Assembly: GCA_017308515.1 (NCBI GenBank)
Contig: JAFKEN010000006.1
Location: 788,479 to 852,478 of the forward strand
Source: Actinomycetales bacterium
Lineage (GTDB): Bacteria; Actinomycetota; Actinomycetes; Actinomycetales; Microbacteriaceae
Length of the DNA stretch: 64,000 nucleotides
Reading direction: 5' to 3'
Shown here: in pieces, positions 33,054 through 42,626 of the stretch
How positions within the stretch are numbered: position 1 is the stretch's first letter
Layout of the letters: the number at the start of each line of letters is the position of its first letter
Position numbers and translations under genes: made by a program
The notes under the pieces: model-generated
What the model was told of the DNA's origin: nothing
The model's input: the letters and a program-made list of their open reading frames with translations, nothing else
The model's database searches: none

Positions 33054-33791
33054 ATGACCGACGACGCTCCGACGCCCGATTCCCCGCCCGCGACCTACGA
33101 CGACCTGCGCGCCGTGTTCGTGAACTGCACGCTCAAGCGCAGCCCCGAGATCAGCAACACCCAGGGGCTCATGGACCGCGTGATCGGTCTGATGAGCGAG
33201 CAGGGCGTGGCCGTCGAGAACATCCGCCTGATCGATCACGAGGTCGCGACCGGGGTGTACCCCGACATGCGCGAGCACGGCTGGCCGGCCGACGCGTGGC
33301 CGGAGGCGATCTGGCCGAAGGTCCGCGACGCCGACATCCTCGTGATCGGCGGCCCGATCTGGCTCGGCGACAACTCCTCGCAGACCCGCACGCTCATCGA
33401 GCGGCTCTACGCGATGAGCGGCGAGTTCAACGACAAGGGCCAGTACGTCTACTACGGCAAGGTCGGCGGCACGATGATCACCGGCAACGAGGATGGCATC
33501 AAGCACGCCGCCCGCGAGGTGCTCTACGCCCTGCAGCACATCGGCTACACGATCCCGCCCGCCGCCGACGCCGGCTGGATCGGCGAGGTCGGCCCCGGCC
33601 CCTCCTACCTCGACGAGGGCAGCGGCGGCCCCGAGAACGACTTCACGCAGCGCAACTCGACCTTCATGGCCTGGAACCTGCTGCACCTCGCGCGGATGCT
33701 CAAGGACGCCGGCGGGATCCCTGCCTACGGCAACCTGCGCAAGGCCTGGAACGCGGGGGAGCGCTTCGGCTTCAACCCCGAGTACCGCTAG
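33054..33791 (+). CDS. Flavodoxin-fold NAD(P)H-dependent oxidoreductase
   Basis: 245 residues. The FMN site is suggested by FVNCTLKRSPEISNTQGL (residues 25-42, phosphate-binding loop), ADILVIGGPIWLGDNSSQTRTLIERL near 95-120 and GKVGGTMITGNEDGIKH near 140-156. It belongs to the flavodoxin-like/NADPH-dependent FMN reductase group; substrate unknown. CACCCT lies 6 bases before the ATG. It stands between thiL and rsmD, and a 24-bp perfect inverted repeat follows it. Confidence 0.88.
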   Translation: MTDDAPTPDSPPATYDDLRAVFVNCTLKRSPEISNTQGLMDRVIGLMSEQGVAVENIRLIDHEVATGVYPDMREHGWPADAWPEAIWPKVRDADILVIGGPIWLGDNSSQTRTLIERLYAMSGEFNDKGQYVYYGKVGGTMITGNEDGIKHAAREVLYALQHIGYTIPPAADAGWIGEVGPGPSYLDEGSGGPENDFTQRNSTFMAWNLLHLARMLKDAGGIPAYGNLRKAWNAGERFGFNPEYR

Positions 33792-33894
33792 CAGGGTCGG
33801 CGCGCGGCGCTGGCGAGTGGGTGTGCTGGCCGCAGGTGCCGGAGGCGTCGGCTCGCGGCGGCTCGGAACCGCGAGGGTGGGACCCAGCTCTCCG

Positions 33895-33967
33895 GACGAT
33901 GTCGAACGATCTCGACACCGCACGGCCGTCGGCCTGCTCCCTCGTGTCGAGATCGTTCGACATCGTC
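33895..33967. terminator. 24-bp perfect inverted repeat between convergent genes
   Basis: Arms 33895-33918 and 33944-33967 are exact reverse complements (core GTCGAACGATCTCGACAC) with a 25-base loop. It sits in the 238-base gap between the flavodoxin-like gene and convergent rsmD, so it could end both transcripts. It lacks a T tract and is unusually long, so it could instead be a dispersed repeat element. Confidence 0.6.
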
Positions 33968-34029
33968 GATTCGGCACACCACCGGGGAGCCGTCGGTCCT
34001 TCGGACCCACCGCCGCGACCGCCGGCGGC

Positions 34030-34608
34030 TCAGACCGGCCCGAGCCAGTACACCGCCGTCTCGCCGTAGTCCTTGCGGCGCTCGAGCTCGAGACCCTCGG
34101 GCCACTCGGGGGCGCGGTCGCGCGACGAGCGCTCCACGACCACCACGGCACCGGGCGCGAGCACCGCCCGCAGCGCCTCGAGGTTGTGGCCGAGTTCGAG
34201 GCCGGCGAGCTCGTAGGGCGGGTCGAGGAAGACGACGTCCCAGGGATCCCCGCCCCGGTCGCCCGCCCCCTGCAGGAACGACTGCACCGGTTGGCTCGAC
34301 ACCACGATCTCGGGTTCGGCGCCGCGCGGCGCCGCGCGGCGCACGCGCGCGGCGTTCTCGCGCGCGATGGATGAGGCTCCGTAGACCCGGTCGACGAGCG
34401 TGACATGCGCGGCGCCGCGGCTCGCCGCCTCGAGTCCGAGCGCGCCGGAGCCCGCGTAGAGGTCGAGCACGCGCGCCCCGTCGAGCACATCGCGGGCTTC
34501 GAGCGCCGAGAAGATCGCCTCGCGCACACGGTCGGTCGTGGGCCGGGTGCCGAAGCGCGGCACCTTCAGCTGCAGGCTCCCCGCGAAGCCCGACACGATC
34601 CGCGTCAT
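34030..34608 (-). CDS. rsmD: 16S rRNA (guanine-966 N2)-methyltransferase
   Basis: 192 residues. N-terminal RIVSGFAGSLQLKVP...TRPTTDRVREAIFSALEA is the RsmD signature, LDLYAGSGALGLEAASRGA is the SAM-binding motif I (near 46-64) and VVFLDPPYE is the catalytic DPPY motif (near 124-132). It methylates G966 of 16S rRNA in the assembled small subunit. ATG 34608 is divergent from recG with 86 bases between; rsmD is normally neighbour to recG and coaD. Confidence 0.95.
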   Translation of the reverse strand: MTRIVSGFAGSLQLKVPRFGTRPTTDRVREAIFSALEARDVLDGARVLDLYAGSGALGLEAASRGAAHVTLVDRVYGASSIARENAARVRRAAPRGAEPEIVVSSQPVQSFLQGAGDRGGDPWDVVFLDPPYELAGLELGHNLEALRAVLAPGAVVVVERSSRDRAPEWPEGLELERRKDYGETAVYWLGPV

Positions 34609-34694
34609 GCCGCCAGGCTAGCCAGCCGCCCGAACCCCGACCCGAACCTGTGCCCGAACTCGGGTGCGTCGCGCCCCGCGGGTAGCCTCGGGGC

Positions 34695-36887
34695 ATGGCC
34701 GAACCCGTCGCCGATCCGCTCGACCGGCGGCTCACGGGAGCGCTGGGGGAGCGCACCGCGAAGGCCATCGAACGCGCCTTCGGGCACCGCACGGTCGGCG
34801 ATCTGCTGCAGCACTACCCGCGCCGCTACGCGCGCCGCGGCGAGCTCACCGCCCTCAGCGAGCTCGCGATCGGCGACGACGTCACGATCGTCGCGGAGGT
34901 GCGCAGCGTCACCGACCGGCCGATGCGGCAGCGCCGCGGGAGCATCCTCGAGGTGCAGATCAGCGACGGGCGCGGCATCCTCACCCTGACCTTCTTCAAC
35001 CAGGCCTGGCGCAAGAACGACCTCCGCCCCGGCGTGCGCGGGGTCTTCGCCGGCAAGGTCGGCGACTACCGCGGGGCGCGCCAGCTCGCCCATCCCGACT
35101 ACGAGCTGTTCGGCGACGACGACGCGCGCGCCGAGCCCGGCTCGGCCGAGGCGAAGGCCTGGGCCGAGACGCCGATCCCGATCTACCCGGCGAGCGGCAC
35201 GATGCCCAGCTGGAAGCTGCAGCAGGCGCTCGGCGTGCTGCTCGACGGCCTCGGACCGCTCGAGGATCCCGTGCCGGCCGAGGTGCGCACCGCCCGCGGG
35301 CTGATCCCCTTCGGCGAGGCGCTGCGGAAGGTGCACCGCCCCGAGTCGGATCGCGACTGGCGCGCCGCGCACGACGCGCTGCGCTTCCAGGAAGCGTTCC
35401 TGCTGCAGACCGCGCTGCTCGCCCAGCGGGCCGAGCGCGCCGCGGCCGGGGCGACCCCGCGCGAACCCGGGGCGATCCTCGACGGGTTCGACGCCGCGCT
35501 GCCGTTCCCGCTCACCGGCGACCAGACCCGGGTCGGTGCCGAGATCGCCGACGACCTCGCGGAACCGGAGCCGATGAACCGGCTCGTGCAGGGCGAGGTC
35601 GGCTCGGGCAAGACCCTGGTCGCCGTGCGCGCGATGCTCACCGTGGCGCAGTCGGGCGGGCAGACCGCGTTCCTCGCGCCGACCGAGGTGCTCGCGGGCC
35701 AGCACCTGCGCGCGATCGCGTCTGCGCTCGGGCCGGATCTCGCGGCACGCCTGCGCCCGACCCTCATCACGGGATCGATGCCGGCCGCCGATCGCAAGCG
35801 CGCCCTGCTCGCGGCGGCCTCGGGATCCGCCTCGATCGTCGTGGGGACGCACGCGCTGCTGGGCGACAAAGTGCAGTTCGCCGAGCTCGCGCTCGTCGTC
35901 GTCGACGAGCAGCACCGCTTCGGGGTGCAGCAGCGCGAAGCCCTGCGGCTCAAGGGCGCGGCGCCGCACCTGCTCGTGCTGACCGCGACGCCCATCCCGC
36001 GCACGGTCGCGATGACGGTGTTCGGCGATCTCGACGTGTCGACGATCGCCGAGCTGCCGGCGGGGCGCACGCCGATCCAGTCGGTGCTCGTCGACCTCGC
36101 CGCCCACCCCGGGTGGGAGGGGCGGATCTGGGAGCGGATGGCGGAGGAGCTCGCGCAGGGGCGGCAGGCCTTCGTGGTGTGCCCCGCGATCGACGCGAGC
36201 GCGAAGGCGTCCGAGGACGACCCCGACGCGCTCGCCGGCGGTCCCGACGGAGAGCATGCCGACGGCGAGCGTGGCGTCGAGAACGTCACCGACACCCTCG
36301 AGCGGCTGCGCGCGCATCCCGCGCTCGCCGGGCGCCGCATCGCCGCCCTGCACGGGCGGATGACCTCCGAGCAGAAGGACGCGACGATGCGCGCCTTCGC
36401 CGCCGGCGAGATCGACGTGCTCGTCGCGACCACCGTGATCGAGGTCGGCGTCGACGTGCCCAACGCCTCCACGATGGTCGTGCTCGACGCCGACCGCTTC
36501 GGCGTGGCGCAGCTGCACCAGCTGCGCGGCCGGGTGGGTCGCGGCGGAGTGCCGGGGCTGTGTCTGTTCGTCACACGCGCCGAGCCGGGCGAGCTCGCCC
36601 ACGAGCGGGTCGCCGCGGTCGCCGCGACCCTCGACGGCTTCGCACTCGCCGAGGCCGACCTCGAGCTGCGCCGCGAGGGCGACGTGCTGGGGCGGGCGCA
36701 GTCGGGGGGTCGCAGCTCCCTCAAGCTGCTGCGGGTGGTGCGCGACGGCGAGCTCATCGCCGACGCGCGGCAGGCGGCCGGGGAGCTGCTGGCGACGGAT
36801 GCGGGGCTCGCCGGGCATCCCGCGCTGCGGCGCGCGATCCTGCGCCGCCTCGACGACGACGCGCGGGGTTTCCTCGGGAGCGGCTAG
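34695..36887 (+). CDS. recG: ATP-dependent DNA helicase RecG
   Basis: 730 residues: an OB-fold wedge domain (about 60-165), then a superfamily 2 helicase with Walker A GEVGSGKT (near 305), DEQHRFGVQQR (motif II DEQH), TATPIPRT, TVIEVGVDVPNA and QLRGRVGRG. It rewinds stalled replication forks and branch-migrates Holliday junctions. TAGCCT lies 6 bases before ATG 34695, indicating a leaderless mRNA. A short Asp/Gly-rich insertion follows the ICPAIDAS-like segment near 495-520. Otherwise normal. Confidence 0.96.
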   Translation: MAEPVADPLDRRLTGALGERTAKAIERAFGHRTVGDLLQHYPRRYARRGELTALSELAIGDDVTIVAEVRSVTDRPMRQRRGSILEVQISDGRGILTLTFFNQAWRKNDLRPGVRGVFAGKVGDYRGARQLAHPDYELFGDDDARAEPGSAEAKAWAETPIPIYPASGTMPSWKLQQALGVLLDGLGPLEDPVPAEVRTARGLIPFGEALRKVHRPESDRDWRAAHDALRFQEAFLLQTALLAQRAERAAAGATPREPGAILDGFDAALPFPLTGDQTRVGAEIADDLAEPEPMNRLVQGEVGSGKTLVAVRAMLTVAQSGGQTAFLAPTEVLAGQHLRAIASALGPDLAARLRPTLITGSMPAADRKRALLAAASGSASIVVGTHALLGDKVQFAELALVVVDEQHRFGVQQREALRLKGAAPHLLVLTATPIPRTVAMTVFGDLDVSTIAELPAGRTPIQSVLVDLAAHPGWEGRIWERMAEELAQGRQAFVVCPAIDASAKASEDDPDALAGGPDGEHADGERGVENVTDTLERLRAHPALAGRRIAALHGRMTSEQKDATMRAFAAGEIDVLVATTVIEVGVDVPNASTMVVLDADRFGVAQLHQLRGRVGRGGVPGLCLFVTRAEPGELAHERVAAVAATLDGFALAEADLELRREGDVLGRAQSGGRSSLKLLRVVRDGELIADARQAAGELLATDAGLAGHPALRRAILRRLDDDARGFLGSG

Positions 36888-36960
36888 CTCGCGCGAGGCC
36901 GCGCGGCCACCCCGGGGGAAACATCACGAACCGATCACGCCCGCCCGTTAGGCTGGGCGC

Positions 36961-37446
36961 ATGCGCCGCATCGCCGTCGTCCCGGGCTCCTTCGACCCGG
37001 TGACCCTCGGTCACATCGACGTGATCGAGCGGGCCGCGAACCTGTTCGACGAGCTGCACGTCGTCGTCGTCCACAACCCCGACAAGACGGCGCTGCTGCC
37101 GATCGCGCAGCGGGTCTCGCTCATCCAGGACGCGGTGAAGCAGGCCGGCATCGAGGGCGAGATCCTCGTCACCAGCTGGAGCGTCGGGCTGCTCGTCGAC
37201 TACTGCACCGACGTCGGGGCGAGCGTGCTCATCAAGGGCATCCGCTCGCAGATCGACGTCGCCTACGAGACGCCGATGGCGATCGTGAACCGCGACCTCG
37301 CCGGGGTCGAGACGGTGTTCCTGCTGCCGGATCCGGCGCACGCGCACGTGTCGAGCTCGCTCGTGAGGCAGGTCGCCTCGCTCGGCGGCGACGTCGCCCC
37401 CTACGTGCCGAAGGTCGTCGCCGACTTCCTGCAGTCCGACCGCTGA
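36961..37446 (+). CDS. coaD: Phosphopantetheine adenylyltransferase
   Basis: 161 residues. [18 protein letters not shown] (residues 7-24) holds the T/HxGH nucleotide motif, [14 protein letters not shown] (near 89-102) is the pantetheine-binding segment and [16 protein letters not shown] (near 130-145) carries the ISSS-type motif. It makes dephospho-CoA from phosphopantetheine and ATP. TAGGCT is exactly 6 bases before ATG. It usually lies next to DUF177-rpmF in actinobacteria, but here 23 kb of accessory genes follow. Confidence 0.97.
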   Translation: MRRIAVVPGSFDPVTLGHIDVIERAANLFDELHVVVVHNPDKTALLPIAQRVSLIQDAVKQAGIEGEILVTSWSVGLLVDYCTDVGASVLIKGIRSQIDVAYETPMAIVNRDLAGVETVFLLPDPAHAHVSSSLVRQVASLGGDVAPYVPKVVADFLQSDR

Positions 37447-37456
37447 CCTTTCGGCT

Positions 37457-37511
37457 GCGCTTTTTTGCACCCCCGTCGCGAATTCGCGCCGCCAGTGCGA
37501 AAAAACGGCGC
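37457..37511. terminator. Palindrome flanked by T6 and A6 after coaD
   Basis: CGCGAATTCGCG (37477-37488) is a 12-base perfect palindrome; outside it GCAC (37467-37470) and GTGC (37495-37498) pair, then TTTTTT (37461-37466) faces AAAAAA (37500-37505). Such T and A tracts are rare in this DNA. It probably acts as a terminator for coaD, possibly in both directions. Confidence 0.5.
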
Positions 37512-37528
37512 CGCGGCAGGATAGAGCC

Positions 37529-38587
37529 ATGACCGCGCCCGTCGGATTCGCCGCGATGCTCGACCGCTTCGCGCCGGCCGAGGCGGTCGAGCTGGCCGCC
37601 GTCGCCGAGCAGCACGGATTCCGCGGCGTGCTCGCCAACGACCACCTCCAGCCGTGGTTGCCGCGGCACGGGCAGGGCGGGTTCCCGTGGAGCGTGCTCG
37701 CCGCGGCCGGCTCCCGCACGACGGGCGAGCTCGCCGCGGGCCCGGTCACCGCGGGCACGCGCATGCACCCGGCCGCCCTCGCGCAGGCCGCCGCGACGAC
37801 CGCGGCCCTGCACCCTGGCCGGCACTGGATCGCCCTCGGCGCCGGCGAGGCGATCAGCGAGCACGTGACCGGCGGCTACTGGCCCGAGGCGCCGGAGCGC
37901 ATCGGCCGCATGTTCGAGGCGCTCGAGGTGGTGCGCAAGCTCTTCCTCTCCGGGCAGAGCGAGCGCCCCGCGGTGCACCGCGGCGACGACTTCCGGCTCG
38001 AGTCGAGCCGACTCTGGGTCGACCCCGGCGAGTGGCCGGCGCTGCTCGTCGCGACCGCGGGGCCGCTCACCGCGCGCCGGGCGGGGCGCGTCGCCGACGG
38101 GCTGCTGACGATCGCGAGCACCCCCGAGCGCGCCGAGCACCTCCTCGCCCGATTCGACGAGGGGCGCCGCGAGCGCAGCCGGGGCGAGGGCGGGCGCGGC
38201 GGGGCGACGCGCGCGAGCGCGGCGGCGCGCGACGGCGGCGCCGGGGGAGCGCGGGGGATCCGCGCGATCCGCATCGACCTCGCGTGGGCGCCCGACGACG
38301 GCACCGCGATGGCCGAGGCGCTCGCCGAGTGGCCGATCCCCGGGGTGCGCTTCCCGCGCGCCGACGTGCGCGCGCCGGGCGACTTCGAGCAGCTCGCCCG
38401 GGCCGTGCGCCCGGAGGATCTGGAGGGCCGGATGCTCGTGTCGAGCGATCTCGACGCGCACCGGGCGAACATCCAGCGCTACCTCGACCTCGGCTTCGAC
38501 CGGGTGTTCCTGCACAACGCCGGCCCCGATCAGCGGCGCTTCCTCGAGATCTTCGGGCGCGAGGTGCTGCCGGGGCTGCGGGCATGA
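37529..38587 (+). CDS. Luciferase-like F420-dependent oxidoreductase (Fgd-related)
   Basis: 352 residues of the LLM TIM-barrel family, subgroup near F420-dependent glucose-6-phosphate dehydrogenase: [18 protein letters not shown] (36-53), then [17 protein letters not shown] near 111-127 and [20 protein letters not shown] near the end. It has a Gly/Arg/Ala-rich insertion (about residues 215-240) missing from relatives. It should use F420 rather than FMN; substrate unknown. CAGGAT lies 6 bases before ATG 37529. Its TGA overlaps the ATG of cofE, linking the two functionally. Confidence 0.88.
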   Translation: MTAPVGFAAMLDRFAPAEAVELAAVAEQHGFRGVLANDHLQPWLPRHGQGGFPWSVLAAAGSRTTGELAAGPVTAGTRMHPAALAQAAATTAALHPGRHWIALGAGEAISEHVTGGYWPEAPERIGRMFEALEVVRKLFLSGQSERPAVHRGDDFRLESSRLWVDPGEWPALLVATAGPLTARRAGRVADGLLTIASTPERAEHLLARFDEGRRERSRGEGGRGGATRASAAARDGGAGGARGIRAIRIDLAWAPDDGTAMAEALAEWPIPGVRFPRADVRAPGDFEQLARAVRPEDLEGRMLVSSDLDAHRANIQRYLDLGFDRVFLHNAGPDQRRFLEIFGREVLPGLRA

Positions 38588-39438
38588 CCGGCGATCCGGG
38601 GCACGTCGGAGGCGGCCGCGCCGGGGCGCCCATCGACCCGCGCACGGGGGCGCCGATGCCCGGTCTGCTCGTCTTCGCCCCCGACGGACTGCCCGAGGTG
38701 CACCCCGGCGACGACCTCGCCGCGCTGCTCGGCGACGCGCTCGAGGGCCTGCTCGAGGACGGCGACATCGTGCTCGTCACGAGCAAGGTCGTCAGCAAGG
38801 CGGAGGGGCGGCTCGTGAACGCCGTGGACCGCGAGGACGCGATCACCGCCGAGACCGTCCGCCTGGTCGCGCGCCGCGAGCACCCCGGCGGGGTGACGCG
38901 CATCGTGCAGAACCGCAACGGCCTCGTCATGGCCGCCGCCGGGGTGGACGCGAGCAACCTGCCCGAGGGCGTGATCGCCCTGCTGCCGGTGGATCCCGAC
39001 GCCTCGGCGCGCGCCCTGTGCACCGCCCTGCGCGAACGCTTCGGGCTGCGGCTGGGCGTCGTCGTGACCGACACCTTCGGGCGGCCCTGGCGGGAGGGGC
39101 AGACCGACGTCGCGATCGGCGCCGCCGGGCTGCGGGTTCTTGACGACCTGCGCGGCACGACCGACGCCGCCGGCAAGCCGCTGTCGGTGACCGCGCCGGC
39201 CGTCGCCGACGAGCTCGCCGCGGCGGCCGACCTCGTGAAGGGCAAGGCGACGAGCCGCCCGCTCGCGGTCGCGCGCGGGCTCGGAGCTCTCGTCGCCGGG
39301 CTCGACGAGCCGGGCGCCGCGGCGCTCGTGCGCGACGCGGAGCGCGACATGTTCCGGCTCGGCTCGGCCGAGGCGGAGGCCGAGGGCTACGCGCGCGGCT
39401 ATGCCGACGGCGCGACGGGACGCCCGGACGCGCCGTAG
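38584..39438 (+). CDS. cofE: Coenzyme F420-0:L-glutamate ligase
   Basis: 284 residues: [23 protein letters not shown] (near 57-79), [21 protein letters not shown] (near 103-123) and [21 protein letters not shown] (near 158-178) are CofE/FbiB N-domain signatures. It adds glutamates to F420-0 using GTP. It lacks the C-terminal nitroreductase-like domain of mycobacterial FbiB, so only the ligase part is present. ATGA overlap with the preceding F420-dependent oxidoreductase indicates coupled expression. The last 20 residues are Ala/Gly/Glu-rich. Confidence 0.93.
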   Translation: MTGDPGHVGGGRAGAPIDPRTGAPMPGLLVFAPDGLPEVHPGDDLAALLGDALEGLLEDGDIVLVTSKVVSKAEGRLVNAVDREDAITAETVRLVARREHPGGVTRIVQNRNGLVMAAAGVDASNLPEGVIALLPVDPDASARALCTALRERFGLRLGVVVTDTFGRPWREGQTDVAIGAAGLRVLDDLRGTTDAAGKPLSVTAPAVADELAAAADLVKGKATSRPLAVARGLGALVAGLDEPGAAALVRDAERDMFRLGSAEAEAEGYARGYADGATGRPDAP

Positions 39439-39463
39439 CGCCGCCGAGCGTCCCGGGCTGGGC

Positions 39464-39937
39464 TCAGCCGCCGGTAGCGTCCGTGTCGCGCGGCACCTCG
39501 CCGCGCCAGGAGCCCGACGCGAAGCCGTTGTTCTCGATCAGCTCCTTGAAGCGCTCGAGGTCGCTCGCGACCTGACGGTCGTCGAACTGCAGGGCCGAGC
39601 CGGCCTTCTCGACGAAGCCCTCCGGCTCCCAGTCGAGCTGCAGCATCACGCGGGTCTCCTCGTCGGAGACGCGGTGGAAGGTGACGACCCCGGCGTGGTG
39701 CGGGCCGCCGGTCGACTTCCATGCGATCCGGTCGTCGGGCACCTGCTCGGTGACCTCGGCGTCGAAGGCGCGGTCGACGCCTCCGATGGAGACGTCCCAG
39801 CGCAGGTGGGTGTCGTCGACCTGCTGGATGCGGTCGACGCCGTGCATGAAGGCGGGGAAGTCCTCGAACTGCGTCCACTGGTCGTAGACGACGCTCAGCG
39901 GTGCCTCGATCTGGATGCTCTTCTCGACGGTGGTCAT
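39464..39937 (-). CDS. SRPBCC/polyketide-cyclase-like protein
   Basis: 157 residues with the START-like helix-grip pattern: TTVEKSIQIEAPLSVVYDQWTQFEDFPAFM at the N-terminus, WDVSIGGVDRAFDAEV near 48-63, and VTFHRVSDEETRVMLQLDWEPEGFVEKAG in the C-terminal half. Proteins of this type bind hydrophobic ligands or act in lipid or polyketide handling; no ligand can be read. ATG 39937 has a strong CGGAGGA ribosome site. It sits alone on the minus strand between cofE and fgd. Confidence 0.87.
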   Translation of the reverse strand: MTTVEKSIQIEAPLSVVYDQWTQFEDFPAFMHGVDRIQQVDDTHLRWDVSIGGVDRAFDAEVTEQVPDDRIAWKSTGGPHHAGVVTFHRVSDEETRVMLQLDWEPEGFVEKAGSALQFDDRQVASDLERFKELIENNGFASGSWRGEVPRDTDATGG

Positions 39938-40149
39938 GTGTTCCTCCGGTGATCTCGTGGATACGGGGGTGGGTTGACGACGCTAGGCGGCGGGCGCCGG
40001 TCGGCCGGCCGCTCGCGGCGTCCGCGCACCGGGCGTGGAGCCGGCGCCCAGGCCGCTCTCCGTCGGCCGACCCGGACCGCGACGCCCTCGCCGAGCCGAG
40101 CTCGTGACCCTCGCCAGCGCGCCTCCCGTCGTCGCGCCAGGATGGAGGC

Positions 40150-41166
40150 ATGACGCTCACCCTCGGGTTCAAGGCCAGCGCCGAGCAGTTCGCCCCGCGC
40201 GAGCTCGTCGAGATCGCGGTCGCGGCGGAGGCGCACGGCATGGAGTCCGTCGCCGTCAGCGACCACTTCCAGCCGTGGCGGCACGAGGGCGGGCACGCGC
40301 CGTTCTCGCTCGCCTGGATGGCGGCGGTCGGCGAGCGCACCGAGCGCATCCGCATCGGCACCTCGGTGATGACGCCGACGTTCCGCTACAACCCGGCGGT
40401 CGTCGCGCAGGCCTTCGCCACGATGGCGTGCCTCTACCCGGAGCGGATCTTCCTCGGCGTCGGGACGGGGGAGGCGCTCAACGAGATCGCGACCGGCTTC
40501 CGTGGCGCCGGGGAGCAGGACTGGCCCGAGTTCCGCGAGCGCTTCGCGCGGCTGCGGGAGGCGGTGCGGCTCATGCGCGAACTGTGGACGGGCGAGCGCG
40601 TCGACTTCGCCGGCGACTACTACTCCACCCACGGCGCCTCGATCTACGACGTGCCCGAGGGCGGGGTGCCGGTGTACATCGCCGCGGGCGGCCCGACGGT
40701 CGCCAAGTACGCCGGCCGCGCGGGTGACGGCTTCATCTGCACCTCGGGCAAGGGCCGCGAGCTCTACGAGGACGAGCTCGTGCCCGCCGTCAAGGAGGGC
40801 GCCGAGGCGGCCGGGCGCGAGTTCGCGAGCATCGACCGGATGATCGAGATCAAGCTCTCCTACGCCGAGACCGAGCAGGAGGCGCTCGAGAACACCCGCT
40901 TCTGGTCGCCGCTCGCGCTCAGCAAGGAGCAGAAGCACGACATCACGGATCCGGTGGAGATGGAGAAGGCGGCCGACGCCCTGCCGATCGAGACCATCGC
41001 GAAGCGCTGGATCGTCGGCAGTGACCCCGACGCCGTCGTCGAGCAGATCCGGCCCTACGTGGACTGGGGCATGAACCACCTCGTCTTCCATGCGCCGGGG
41101 CACGACCAGCGCCGCTTCCTCGAGCTGTTCGAGCGCGACCTGGCCCCGCGGCTGCGCGCGCTCTAG
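40150..41166 (+). CDS. fgd: F420-dependent glucose-6-phosphate dehydrogenase
   Basis: 338 residues closely matching mycobacterial Fgd1 along its full length. Shared blocks include [69 protein letters not shown] and [15 protein letters not shown]. It oxidises glucose-6-phosphate with F420, giving F420H2 in the cytoplasm, and so would feed the other F420-dependent enzymes of the window. CAGGAT sits 6 bases before ATG 40150. It is the strongest evidence that the organism really uses F420. Confidence 0.96.
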   Translation: MTLTLGFKASAEQFAPRELVEIAVAAEAHGMESVAVSDHFQPWRHEGGHAPFSLAWMAAVGERTERIRIGTSVMTPTFRYNPAVVAQAFATMACLYPERIFLGVGTGEALNEIATGFRGAGEQDWPEFRERFARLREAVRLMRELWTGERVDFAGDYYSTHGASIYDVPEGGVPVYIAAGGPTVAKYAGRAGDGFICTSGKGRELYEDELVPAVKEGAEAAGREFASIDRMIEIKLSYAETEQEALENTRFWSPLALSKEQKHDITDPVEMEKAADALPIETIAKRWIVGSDPDAVVEQIRPYVDWGMNHLVFHAPGHDQRRFLELFERDLAPRLRAL

Positions 41167-41597
41167 GAGAGCTCGCCCCGGCTCTCGCGGCGCCCACCGG
41201 GGAGCTGCGCGCACCCGAACAGGGGCCACGCGCGCCCTTCCGATGCCTCGGGAGCGCGGCCTAGCCTGAGGGCGCCGGGACGCGGGACAGCCCGGCGCCG
41301 GAGCGACTCACCCTCGCGCCGGGCGGGATCGGGACCCTGCTGCGGCGCGTCGACGACTCCGGGCCGGGGCCCCATCACCGCCCCCTTCCGCGGGGGCTCC
41401 GGCCCGGTCACGCCCCGCCAGGGGCTCCGGCCCGGTCACGCCGCGCCCCGCTCGGTCGCGCCACGGCGACCGGTCGCCTCGCCGTGAACCGACCGCGCCC
41501 CCTCGCGCACGATGCGGCCTCCTGCTCGACGGCCCGCGCCCGGTGACGATGCGGAGACACCCTGGGGTTGTCGGGGCACGCGTGACAGACTTCCCGG
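41167..41597. other. 431-base intergenic stretch before the moxR operon
   Basis: No plausible gene on either strand; frames are long only because of GC bias. It contains a 22-bp direct repeat (41393-41414 and 41421-41442, GGGGCTCCGGCCCGGTCACG) separated by 6 bases, and several GGGCC-rich dyads. A regulatory region for the downstream operon is likely. Confidence 0.6.
41393..41442 (+). repeat. 22-bp direct repeat
   Basis: Two identical 22-base copies at 41393-41414 and 41421-41442. They lie about 150 bases upstream of the moxR start, where they could act as paired protein-binding sites, or may be a simple duplication. Confidence 0.75.
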
Positions 41598-42626
41598 GTG
41601 AGCGACGCCGCATTCGGAGCCGGATCCGCGCCCTCGGCCCCGCCGGCGGCCGAGCCGCGCCTCGCCCTGGAGGACGTGCGACGCGATGCCCACGCCGTCA
41701 TCGAGGCGATCGAGACCGTCATCGACGGCAAGCGCGCGCAGATCGAGCTGGCCCTGACGGTGCTGCTCGCCGAGGGCCACCTGCTGCTGGAGGACGTGCC
41801 CGGCGTCGGCAAGACGATGCTCGCGCGCGCCCTGGCCCGCGCGACCGGCGGCTCGGTGCACCGCATCCAGTTCACGCCCGACCTGCTGCCGGCCGACATC
41901 ACGGGCGTCAGCGTCTTCAACCAGGGGCTGCGCGACTTCGAGTTCAAGCCCGGCCCGATCTTCGCGAACCTCGTGATCGGCGACGAGATCAACCGCGCGA
42001 GCCCGAAGACCCAGTCGGCGCTGCTCGAGAGCATGGAGGAGCGGCAGGTCACGGTCGACGGGCACAGCCACCCGCTGCCGGATCCCTTCGTCGTGATCGC
42101 CACGCAGAACCCGATCGAGATGCAGGGCACCTTCGCGCTGCCCGAGGCGCAGCGCGACCGGTTCATGGCCCGCATCTCGATGGGCTACCCGGATGCCGCG
42201 GCCGAGATCGCGATGCTGCGCCAGCGCGCGACCGGCAGCCCGCTCGACGCGCTCGACGCGGTCGTCGACCTGCCGCGGCTGCGCGCGATGATCGCGAGCG
42301 TGCGCCAGGTGTACGTCAGCCCCGCGATCGAGTCGTACGCCGTCGCGATCGCCGCGGCGAGCCGCGTCGACCCCGAGCTGCGGTTGGGGGCGAGCCCGCG
42401 CGCGACGCTGCAGCTGGTGCGCGCCGCGAAGGCACGGGCGGCCCTCGACGGCCGCGATTTCGTCGTGCCCGACGACCTCGACGATCTCGCCGTCGCGGTG
42501 ATCGCGCACCGCCTGCTCGCCGCGCGCGGCGCCACCGGCGCCGACGGGGAGGACCCGTCGGCCGAGATCGTGCGCCGCATCGTCGCGCGCACCGCGGTGC
42601 CGCTCGGGGTGGCCGAGCGGGCCTGA
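41598..42626 (+). CDS. MoxR-family AAA+ ATPase
   Basis: 342 residues: Walker A EDVPGVGKTMLARAL (near 66-80), FTPDLLPADITG (near 94-105), Walker B FANLVIGDEINRASPKTQSALLESMEERQVTVDG (near 121-154) and FVVIATQNPIEMQGTFALPEAQRDRFMARI (sensor region). MoxR proteins work as chaperones that insert cofactors or activate partner proteins, typically with a DUF58/VWA protein. GTG 41598 has no strong ribosome site. The operon continues with DUF58 (ATGA overlap) and a transglutaminase-like protein, the standard trio. Confidence 0.94.
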   Translation: MSDAAFGAGSAPSAPPAAEPRLALEDVRRDAHAVIEAIETVIDGKRAQIELALTVLLAEGHLLLEDVPGVGKTMLARALARATGGSVHRIQFTPDLLPADITGVSVFNQGLRDFEFKPGPIFANLVIGDEINRASPKTQSALLESMEERQVTVDGHSHPLPDPFVVIATQNPIEMQGTFALPEAQRDRFMARISMGYPDAAAEIAMLRQRATGSPLDALDAVVDLPRLRAMIASVRQVYVSPAIESYAVAIAAASRVDPELRLGASPRATLQLVRAAKARAALDGRDFVVPDDLDDLAVAVIAHRLLAARGATGADGEDPSAEIVRRIVARTAVPLGVAERA

